Shown: positions 33,052-39,615 of the stretch, piece after piece
How positions within the stretch are numbered: position 1 is the first letter of the stretch
Layout of the letters: the number at the start of each line of letters is the position of its first letter
Origin: Clostridiales bacterium
GTDB taxonomy: Bacteria > Bacillota > Clostridia > Lachnospirales > Lachnospiraceae
Assembly: GCA_012735495.1 (NCBI GenBank)
Contig: JAAYHD010000053.1
Span: 1 to 39,615, forward strand
DNA length: 39,615 nt
Reading direction: 5' to 3'
Position numbers and translations under genes: made by a program
The notes under the pieces: generated by a model
What the model was told of the DNA's origin: nothing
Databases searched by the model: none
Seen by the model: only the letters and a program-made list of their open reading frames with translations

Positions 33052-33963
33052 ATGAAAAAAAGACTTACTCTTTCACAGAAAAGAATGATTAATGGCTACC
33101 TATTCATCCTTCCTTGGTTGATTGGTTTTATATTCTTTTATATCAGGAGCATATTGCTGACCACCCAGTTCTCATTTTCACGACTTTCGGTGGAAACGGT
33201 GGGAGGCTACACCCTGGACCATGTAGGTCTGCAAAATTACGTGTATGCTTTCCGTGAGCACGGTACCTTCAAGCAGATACTGACATCCTCGATTTTCAAC
33301 ATGGTGCTGGACGTTCCGCTTATCATATTTTTCAGCCTGTTCATGGCCATCCTGCTGAACAGGGAGTTCAAGGGCAGAACCCTTGTCCGTGCAATTTTCT
33401 TCCTGCCGGTTATTATGAACAGCAGCGCGATTGCAACCGCCCTGCGGTTAAGTGAGCAGTTTGTGGCGGGAGGAATTTCGGCGGGCAGCAGCCAGATGTC
33501 GACGGAAACAGTATCGTCCACAGTCAATGTATCCTATTATATTGACCTGTTTGGTCAGCTGGCGCTGCCGAACAGGGTACTGGATTACATAGTAGCCGCC
33601 GTAAGCCGCATAAACAGCATCATTACGGCATCAGGAGTGCAGATTGTAATATTCCTTGCGGCGCTCCAGTCCATACCAAGCTCGATGTACGAGGTTGCCA
33701 AAATCGAAGGTGCCACAGCTTATGAGACCTTCTGGAAGGTTACATTCCCCATGGTAATGCCTCACATAATAACAAACGTCGTATATACGGTAATTGATAA
33801 ATTTGCCGAAAGCGATGTGGTGACCCTGGCATATAATACGGCATTTACGGATTTTAATTATGGACTCAGTTCGGTATTCAGCCTTGTAAGTACGGCGGTA
33901 ACCTGCCTGATATTGATCCTGGCGGTCGGATTCCTGCAAAAACGGACGTTCTATTACAATTAA
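33052..33963 (+). CDS. ABC sugar importer permease 2a, MalF/LplB type (303 aa)
   Basis: The first permease of a second pair. The N-terminus is a short basic tail followed by GYLFILPWLIGFIFFYIRSI. The EAA loop reads SMYEVAKIEGATAYETFWKVTFP (about residues 215-237). Between the third and fourth helices it carries an extra outside loop of about 45 residues (about 137-182) rich in Ser, Thr and Gly, longer than in permease 1a. GGAGAAT precedes the ATG, 11 bases after the DUF5696 stop codon. It pairs with the permease at 34009 and probably uses the lipoprotein at 37089 as its binding protein, based on order alone. Confidence 0.92.
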   Translation: MKKRLTLSQKRMINGYLFILPWLIGFIFFYIRSILLTTQFSFSRLSVETVGGYTLDHVGLQNYVYAFREHGTFKQILTSSIFNMVLDVPLIIFFSLFMAILLNREFKGRTLVRAIFFLPVIMNSSAIATALRLSEQFVAGGISAGSSQMSTETVSSTVNVSYYIDLFGQLALPNRVLDYIVAAVSRINSIITASGVQIVIFLAALQSIPSSMYEVAKIEGATAYETFWKVTFPMVMPHIITNVVYTVIDKFAESDVVTLAYNTAFTDFNYGLSSVFSLVSTAVTCLILILAVGFLQKRTFYYN

Positions 33964-34008
33964 CATCGTTTTATATACTTAATCGCAAGAAAGGAAACAG
34001 GTATTAAG

Positions 34009-35007
34009 ATGGATACTGGTAAAAGCGTAGGTATTAAAAACAGAATAAGGACAATAACCGAGAATCCGAAAATTGTGAACAGCACCAGGGGAATGAAGGC
34101 CGATTTTAAAAAGCTGCTAATCAAGGTTTTCAGCTTCGTTGTAATAGTAGGAATCTGCTATGTTATACTGTCGCCTATTATCGGCATGATAGTCAGCTCG
34201 TTCATGTCCGATTCGGACAGGTATAATCCGATGGTATACATGATTCCAACCAGTCCGACACTGGAAAAGTATAAGATATCATGGGCGAGAATGAATTATC
34301 TGCCTACCATGGGAAGAAACCTTCTCTATTCAATCACCCTGATGCTGATACAGATTTTCATTTGTTCAATGGTCGGCTACGGATTTGCAAGATTCCGATT
34401 CCCGTTAAGGAGACTGCTGTTTGCCTGTGTGGTTGTTATGATAGTTATTCCCGACCACACCATCATGCTTCCGCTTTACATGACATTCAAGAATTTTGAT
34501 CCCTTGGGGCTGGTATCCTTGTTTGCGGGAAAACCCTTGGTCCTTATGGGGACCCCGATACCAATGTATATTATGACCATATTCGGGTGCGGTGTCCGTT
34601 CAGGACTGTACATATACATTTTTAACCAGTTTTTCAGAAACCTGCCAAAGGAGATCGAAGAGGCAGCTTTGGTTGACGGAGCGGGCATATGGTATACATA
34701 TTTCAGGATAATGCTTGTAAATGCCATACCTGCCGTTGTAACCGTCGCAGTTTTTTCGATGGTATGGCAGTACAATGACACGTTTTACGCAAAGTTATTT
34801 CTGATCAGCGAAAATATAGTAATCAGCAAGAAGATAACCACACTGCAGTCGGTAATAGCCAACGTTGATAAGATCCTGGACACGTCCATACAGGAGTTGT
34901 ATTTAAGTGCCGGCGTAGTGCTGATTATGCTGCCGATTATTATCATCTATGTCGCTCTTCAGAAATACTTCATAGAGGGTGTGGAGCGCAGCGGTATTGT
35001 CGGATAG
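34009..35007 (+). CDS. ABC sugar importer permease 2b, MalG/LplC type (332 aa)
   Basis: The second permease of the second pair. A hydrophilic N-terminal tail of about 35 residues precedes the first membrane span VFSFVVIVGICYVILSPIIG. The EAA loop is EEAALVDGAGIWYTYFRIML (about residues 220-239). It is somewhat longer than permease 1b because of the N-terminal tail. AAAGGAAAC precedes the ATG with suboptimal spacing. It lies 45 bases after permease 2a. A 65-base gap before the next gene contains an AT-rich stretch that could hold a weak internal promoter, but no clear -35 was seen. Confidence 0.92.
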   Translation: MDTGKSVGIKNRIRTITENPKIVNSTRGMKADFKKLLIKVFSFVVIVGICYVILSPIIGMIVSSFMSDSDRYNPMVYMIPTSPTLEKYKISWARMNYLPTMGRNLLYSITLMLIQIFICSMVGYGFARFRFPLRRLLFACVVVMIVIPDHTIMLPLYMTFKNFDPLGLVSLFAGKPLVLMGTPIPMYIMTIFGCGVRSGLYIYIFNQFFRNLPKEIEEAALVDGAGIWYTYFRIMLVNAIPAVVTVAVFSMVWQYNDTFYAKLFLISENIVISKKITTLQSVIANVDKILDTSIQELYLSAGVVLIMLPIIIIYVALQKYFIEGVERSGIVG

Positions 35008-35072
35008 TATGATAATTCGCTTCAGCCCAAAACATAAAAACTTTATATAAAATAAAGAAGGAGGAGTAAAAA

Positions 35073-37025
35073 TTGAAGGCAAAAAAACTGATTGCGCTTT
35101 TACTCTGCGCACTACTGGTTCTGTCCTTGGTAGGATGTAAAAAAGACGATACCAAGACAGACACTCTTGTGGATGGAATCGAGGATACATCCGGACAGGA
35201 GGATCAGAAAGAAGACACAAAGAGTGACGACCAGGCTCAGAAAGAAGACGGCAAAAAAGATGAACCTGCAGTAGAAGTCCAGGAAGCCAGCATCGACTTC
35301 GAAGACGGTTTATATGGCTTTGTTGCCATCTATACCGCTCCGCCGAATGCAGACGCATCCGAGCTGTCCATTGCTGACTTCAACGGAAGCAAGGCTTTGA
35401 AGGTTACCAATATGAACGGTAAGTACCCTTATGTTGCTATCGACATTGCAAGCCTTGCGGGGGACAAGATTACCGAAATCAAGACCATTACCATGGATGT
35501 AGGTGTTGAGCATCCTGACGGAAAATTCCATGCCATATCGGGAAAGATTTATGCTTACAGCGGTGAAAAGAGAAAAGAATCAAACGATCCCTTCTCTGTA
35601 TATGTCGCTACAAGGAACCCGAACACGGCAAAGGCCGTACTTGACGAAGGTGAAGAATTTGTAGTCGGATATCAGAACATGATTATAGTAGCTCTTGATA
35701 CCGATACCGGAGCACAGGCAGGTGTAGGCAGTGCAAACCTGTATATCGACAATATCCGCCTGTTGGACGCAGCCGGCAATGTTATAAAGGTTGACACCAG
35801 CGTGGCATTTGCGGAGCCTCCGGGATTCTCCGAGGTTGACAGAACCAACCTGATTCCGGTTAAGAATGAAGTAGAGATATGGTCAAATGACAGCGGCGCT
35901 GCCTGGGCACAGGGAACCGGATGCCTGACAGTTGCACAGGGCGGAACATTTGATCCGGCTCTTATAACCGAGGATTCCGTAATAACCATTTACTATCAGT
36001 CCGAAGGCGATATGTGGCTGGTACTGCAATCCTGGGTAGACGGAGCACCGTTCGGATGGCAGAGAGTTGCCGACCAGGGAGCTTCCATAAAGAATCCTAG
36101 CGGTACAATCGCTCAGATTACATACGATCAGCTGGTACAGTACTGCAACACAACGGATTTTGTAACTTATCTCAGCATGATTCAATGCGAAAGCGATAAG
36201 GACTGGAGCGTATCCAGCGTAACAATCGGACAGAGATCCGGTATTGTTAGTCTTAAGAATGAAGTAGTTATCTGGACCGATGACAAGGGCGATGCCTGGG
36301 CACAGGGAACCGGCTGCCTGACTTTGAAACAGGGCGGAACATTTGATCCTGCTTTAATCCAGCCCGGCTGTGTAATAAATATTGAGTATAAGTCAGAGGG
36401 CAATATGTGGCTGGTACTTCAGTCAGGGGATCCGGGTGCTCCATTCGGATGGCAGAGAGTTGCCGATGGAGGAGCTTCATATACCGACGGTTCGGTATGC
36501 CAGATAACCTATGACCAGCTCGTTGAATACTGCAAGACTGACGATTTCGTTACTTACTTGGATATGATCCAGTGCGAAAGCGATCAGCCTTGGGAAGTTT
36601 ACAAGGTTTCCATTGGTTATCCTTCAGGATTGGTACCTGTAGCAAAGGAAACTGTTATAACTGAGTTTGAAGGCGACAGTGACGCTGCATGGGCACAGGG
36701 CAAGGGCGTTCAGACCCTAGCTTATGGCGGAACCTTTGATCCCGCTTTGATACAGCCCGGCTGCATCTTTTCAATTGACTACAAGTCCGACGGAAATATG
36801 TGGGTAGTAATGCAGTCCGGGGCAGAAGGCGCACCTTACGGCTGGCAGAGAGTGGCCGATAACGGAGTTGCAGCAAGCAACGGCAAACGTGTACAAATAA
36901 CCTATGATCAGCTTGTACAGTACTGCGGTACCGAGGACTTTGTCGGAACCTTAAGCCAGCTGCAATGTGAAAGTGACCAGCCTTGGGAGGTTTACAGGTT
37001 CTCGATTGGTTATCCCGTTGAATAA
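35073..37025 (+). CDS. surface lipoprotein with three 130-residue repeats, probable glycan-binding protein (650 aa)
   Basis: A lipoprotein (Cys22 in LVGC) with an acidic Lys/Asp/Glu linker to about residue 70. A beta-rich N-terminal module follows (about 73-245, with SIDFEDGLYGF and NLYIDNIRLLD). Three tandem repeats fill residues 260-390, 391-519 and 520-650. Each repeat contains AWAQG, GGTFDPALI, a Y-x-S-[ED]-G-[DN]-M-W segment, QS, GAP-[FY]-GWQRVAD, QITYDQLV-[QE]-YC, QCESD and a closing beta strand. Conserved Trp and Tyr fit a sugar-stacking role. I do not recognise the repeat family; by context it should bind mannan or its oligosaccharides. The start is the TTG at 35073, five bases after AAGGAGGAG and exactly where the signal begins. 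It sits between permease 2b and its binding protein. Confidence 0.78.
   Translation: MKAKKLIALLLCALLVLSLVGCKKDDTKTDTLVDGIEDTSGQEDQKEDTKSDDQAQKEDGKKDEPAVEVQEASIDFEDGLYGFVAIYTAPPNADASELSIADFNGSKALKVTNMNGKYPYVAIDIASLAGDKITEIKTITMDVGVEHPDGKFHAISGKIYAYSGEKRKESNDPFSVYVATRNPNTAKAVLDEGEEFVVGYQNMIIVALDTDTGAQAGVGSANLYIDNIRLLDAAGNVIKVDTSVAFAEPPGFSEVDRTNLIPVKNEVEIWSNDSGAAWAQGTGCLTVAQGGTFDPALITEDSVITIYYQSEGDMWLVLQSWVDGAPFGWQRVADQGASIKNPSGTIAQITYDQLVQYCNTTDFVTYLSMIQCESDKDWSVSSVTIGQRSGIVSLKNEVVIWTDDKGDAWAQGTGCLTLKQGGTFDPALIQPGCVINIEYKSEGNMWLVLQSGDPGAPFGWQRVADGGASYTDGSVCQITYDQLVEYCKTDDFVTYLDMIQCESDQPWEVYKVSIGYPSGLVPVAKETVITEFEGDSDAAWAQGKGVQTLAYGGTFDPALIQPGCIFSIDYKSDGNMWVVMQSGAEGAPYGWQRVADNGVAASNGKRVQITYDQLVQYCGTEDFVGTLSQLQCESDQPWEVYRFSIGYPVE
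35850..37022 (+). repeat. three tandem coding repeats of about 390 bp
   Basis: Units at about 35850-36242, 36243-36629 and 36630-37022 code for the homologous modules of the lipoprotein. They are clearly alike at protein level but diverged in DNA, so this is an old triplication rather than a recent tandem expansion. Units 2 and 3 share the DPALIQPGC segment; unit 1 differs there. Confidence 0.8.
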
Positions 37026-37088
37026 CTCTAGGTAACCATTTAGGATGATGCGTATAATTATGCCCAAAAATAAAGGAGGTAAAAATTA

Positions 37089-38582
37089 ATGAAATTTTTA
37101 AAGAAATTTCTGGCACTTCTGCTTGTGTGCTCGCTTGTTATAGCAGCAGTTGCTTGTAACAAGTCGGATTCCGGTGAAAAAGATACATCCGGTAAGGAAG
37201 TTACAGATAATAAGAATGATACTGAAAAACAGGATGGCAAGCAGGATGATGGGAAAAAGGACGAAAACGGTTCATCAAGAAGTGGTGAAAAGAGAATCAT
37301 AAATATTGGTACATGGTGGGTACAATACTACGACAGTTCACATACTTCTCTTGAAGATGACCCGTCCTATTCGGGTACTCTTGCAGCACAGCTGAAGTTT
37401 GATAATGTAAAGAAGATTGAAGACAGATATAATGTTGAGTTTTATTGGCAGAACCTGACATATCAAGGCACATTGGAATCCTTGAATGTATCTGTTATGG
37501 CAGGAAAGCCTGACTGTGACATCTATCTGGTAGAGCTTAGCTTTGGTATTCCTGCAGCATTGAACGGTCTTGCAACAGATATGAAGACCGTCCTTCCTCC
37601 GGATCATGACCTGTTCACAGATCAGGTTATAGCAAGGTATCTTGACCTGGGCGATGGCAAGGCTAATCTCCTTAAGAGAGCAGAAGCTGCAAGTGTAGTT
37701 GAGGCAACATATCCTCTTGCTTTCAACCTCCAGCTGCTTCAGAAATACAATCTTGAGGATCCTCGCGAGCTCTATAAGAGGGGCGAATGGACCTGGGATA
37801 AGTTTATTGAGTACTGCCAGACTCTGACGGATGATACCGACGGAGACGGTAAGCCTGATGTATACGGATACTGTGGTTACATAAACGAGACATTTGAACA
37901 GTTGCTTCTGAGCAACGGAGCAAGCGTTGCCGCCACAACAACCGAAGAGCTTACCAGCGCAGCTACCGGTGAGGTTCTTCAGATGGTCTATGATATGTAC
38001 AATGTTTACAAGGTATGCTATCCTTACGACTTTGAATCCGGCTCTCCTAGTGATACCATGAGATTCAAATACAGGGATGGAAACATTGGCTTCTGGCCTT
38101 GCGCAGCATGGATTCTTGGTTCAAACGCTGACTATGACTACACCGGTGAAAATGGTGTTACCCTTGAGTTTGATACCGTATTCGTACAATGGCCTGTTGG
38201 CCCTTCAGGAAACCAGGAAACCAACGGCGGCAAGGTATCGGCCGGTGAGTACTACATTATTCCTGCAGGCGTAGAGGATCCTGAGCTGGTATTCAACGTA
38301 CTGTATGATATGTGGAACTGGTTTGACGGAGATACATCAATCCGTGACGACGAAGAGGCCCTGCACTGGTGGTATGCCGTTACAGCCAAGGACGAAGACC
38401 TCCAGGTTAACAATTTCAATGTTATGTTTGATGTAGGAAGCAGGGAAGTATTTGAGCTTTGGAATAATCTTAGCATCACTTATGACTTTGACAGCCTGAT
38501 CAAGGGTGAAATGACACCTGCACAGTTCCAGGAGACCCATAAGAATCAGGTACAGGATGCTCTGAATGCATATTTCAAATAA
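37089..38582 (+). CDS. extracellular solute-binding lipoprotein of an ABC sugar importer (497 aa)
   Basis: A family-1 binding protein with lipobox AVAC (Cys23) and a long charged linker (about residues 25-65). The mature part begins with RIINIGTWWVQYYDSSH. It continues with KKIEDRYNVEFYWQNLTYQ, a GKPDCDIYLVELSFG strand, GEWTWDKFIEYCQTL and a calcium-like loop TDGDGKPDVYGYCGY. Later segments are DGNIGFWPCAAWILGSN and VSAGEYYIIPAGVEDPELV. Aromatic residues are abundant, as expected for an oligosaccharide pocket. AAAGGAGGT precedes the ATG. A TATAAT at 37053-37058 might be an internal -10 that raises its expression, but no good -35 accompanies it. It is probably the partner of permeases 2a and 2b. 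Confidence 0.92.
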   Translation: MKFLKKFLALLLVCSLVIAAVACNKSDSGEKDTSGKEVTDNKNDTEKQDGKQDDGKKDENGSSRSGEKRIINIGTWWVQYYDSSHTSLEDDPSYSGTLAAQLKFDNVKKIEDRYNVEFYWQNLTYQGTLESLNVSVMAGKPDCDIYLVELSFGIPAALNGLATDMKTVLPPDHDLFTDQVIARYLDLGDGKANLLKRAEAASVVEATYPLAFNLQLLQKYNLEDPRELYKRGEWTWDKFIEYCQTLTDDTDGDGKPDVYGYCGYINETFEQLLLSNGASVAATTTEELTSAATGEVLQMVYDMYNVYKVCYPYDFESGSPSDTMRFKYRDGNIGFWPCAAWILGSNADYDYTGENGVTLEFDTVFVQWPVGPSGNQETNGGKVSAGEYYIIPAGVEDPELVFNVLYDMWNWFDGDTSIRDDEEALHWWYAVTAKDEDLQVNNFNVMFDVGSREVFELWNNLSITYDFDSLIKGEMTPAQFQETHKNQVQDALNAYFK

Positions 38583-38662
38583 TCCGCATTCATAGCTCCG
38601 TAAAGTGCATAAATACTTGAGACTGAGCTTACATGACTTAACTTACACTCAAGGAGGAATAT

Positions 38663-39615
38663 ATGAGTAATCTTAAAATGATAGCACCACCTGTACCTAA
38701 TGTGCCATGGCAGGAAAGACCGGAAGGTATAAAGAATGCTCCCGTATGGAGATATACCGAGAATCCCATTATCGGCAGAAATCCGATAAAAGGTGTTGCG
38801 AGAATCTTCAACAGTGCTGTTATGCCTTACGGAGATGGCTTTATCGGAGTCTTCAGAGGGGAGCAGACAGATGGTGTTCCTCACATATACCTTGGCAGAA
38901 GCAAGGACGGCATCCGCTGGGAGTTTGACGAAGAAAGGATACCCTTCGTCGACGAGGAAGGCAATCCTGCAATGCCGGTATATGCCTACGATCCCAGGCT
39001 TGTAAAGGTGGAAGACACCTATTACATAATCTGGTGTCAGGACTTCTACGGAGCATCGATTGGACTTGCCAAAACAACCGATTTTAAGACATTTACAAGA
39101 ATTGAAAGCCCGTTCATTCCGTTCAACAGGAATGCGGTTCTGTTCCCGAGAAAAATAAACGGCAAATACATGATGCTCAGCAGGCCTTCGGACAGCGGGC
39201 ACACACCTTTTGGAGACATCTTCATCAGTGAGAGCCCGGATATGATTTACTGGGGAAGACACAGGCATGTTATGAGCCGTGGAAGCAACTGGTGGGAGAG
39301 TCTTAAGATTGGTGCGGGGGCAGCTCCTATAGAAACCAATATCGGTTGGCTGCTTTTCTATCATGGTGTATGCCAAACCTGTAACGGCTATGTATATTCA
39401 ATCGGTGGCGCAATACTTGATCTTGAACAGCCGTCGATTGTCAAGTACCGCTGCAAGAACATTCTTCTTACACCGGAAGAATGGTACGAAGAACGGGGCT
39501 TTGTGCCTAACGTATGCTTCCCTTGCGCTACGATACATGACCCGGATACAGGCAGAATAGCCATCTATTACGGTGCGGCTGACAGCTATGTCGGCCTGGC
39601 ATTTACCCAGTTCGA
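38663..39615 (+). CDS. GH130 beta-mannoside phosphorylase, 3' end beyond window (317 codons seen)
   Basis: The frame opens at an ATG eight bases after AAGGAGG and stays open to the window's last base. It has no signal peptide, so it is cytoplasmic. The sequence shows the GH130 five-blade propeller: ENPIIGRNPIKGVARIFNSA, FRGEQTDGVPHIYLGRSKDG, YAYDPRLVKVEDTYYIIWC with the likely catalytic acid Asp110, FNRNAVLFPRKINGKY, SRPSDSGHTPFGD and APIETNIGWLLFYHG. Such enzymes cleave beta-1,4-mannosyl-glucose or manno-oligosaccharides with phosphate, giving alpha-mannose 1-phosphate. The two activities (GH130_1 versus GH130_2) cannot be separated here. It completes the mannan pathway of the operon. Confidence 0.93.
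   Translation, partial: MSNLKMIAPPVPNVPWQERPEGIKNAPVWRYTENPIIGRNPIKGVARIFNSAVMPYGDGFIGVFRGEQTDGVPHIYLGRSKDGIRWEFDEERIPFVDEEGNPAMPVYAYDPRLVKVEDTYYIIWCQDFYGASIGLAKTTDFKTFTRIESPFIPFNRNAVLFPRKINGKYMMLSRPSDSGHTPFGDIFISESPDMIYWGRHRHVMSRGSNWWESLKIGAGAAPIETNIGWLLFYHGVCQTCNGYVYSIGGAILDLEQPSIVKYRCKNILLTPEEWYEERGFVPNVCFPCATIHDPDTGRIAIYYGAADSYVGLAFTQF

Noticed and set aside
38546-39376. 276-codon open frame on the minus strand
   Set aside because: Antisense to the GH130 gene, whose plus-strand frame is open and clearly conserved.
1-39615. CRISPR arrays, tRNA, rRNA or prophage modules
   Set aside because: No regularly spaced repeats, no cloverleaf-like or ribosomal sequences and no phage structural genes were recognised by eye.

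Overview
The window reads as a chromosomal segment of a spore-forming, anaerobic, polysaccharide-degrading Firmicute of class Clostridia. Evidence: strong AGGAGG-type ribosome sites and sigma-A promoters, a CotF-type spore coat protein, a tandem pair of SleL/YaaH-like spore proteins, a desulfoferrodoxin (an anaerobe's superoxide reductase), and a large surface mannan-utilisation operon. Genus cannot be fixed from the sequence alone.

Left part (1-21414) is a mosaic of short transcription units. It begins with the tail of a transposase cut by the window edge. An alpha/beta hydrolase (-), a DUF503 protein, MetF and a GNAT-fold protein follow. Next come an ApbE lipoprotein and a frameshifted two-repeat FMN_bind-like lipoprotein (both -), a CotF coat protein (-), and a marR-degV operon with a palindromic operator. 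Then come two LysM-GH18-type spore proteins: the first is intact but lacks the catalytic motif, the second is a pseudogene. Glycerate kinase and a sorbosone-dehydrogenase-like propeller (-) follow, then a relic of a sensor histidine kinase (-) and a large cytoplasmic GH2 enzyme (-). A redox/stress group completes this part: thioredoxin, desulfoferrodoxin, a Crp/Fnr regulator, a beta-CASP nuclease-like protein, YccF and a phosphoribosyltransferase-like protein with a degenerate PRPP loop.

Right part (21415 to the end) is one long co-directional operon for beta-mannan. A promoter with an extended -10 lies between two copies of a repeated operator-like motif. Downstream are a GH26 mannanase lipoprotein, a 1003-residue solute-binding protein with N-terminal carbohydrate-binding-like modules, and a permease pair. 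An NHL/TPR membrane protein, a YIP1 protein and a DUF5696 membrane-anchored protein come next, followed by a second permease pair. A lipoprotein with three 130-residue repeats, a second solute-binding lipoprotein and a GH130 mannoside phosphorylase (cut by the window end) complete it.

Inferred working: GH26 cuts mannan at the cell surface. The repeat lipoprotein and the binding proteins capture manno-oligosaccharides. Two permease pairs import them with an ATPase encoded elsewhere. GH130 phosphorolyses the beta-mannosides inside to mannose 1-phosphate. The DUF5696, YIP1 and NHL/TPR proteins are conserved-looking but functionally unknown, and are the best candidate for an undescribed surface machine. 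Other standouts are the ApbE pair with an atypical flavinylation-like motif, the catalytically dead spore GH18 pair, and several long hairpins and operators.
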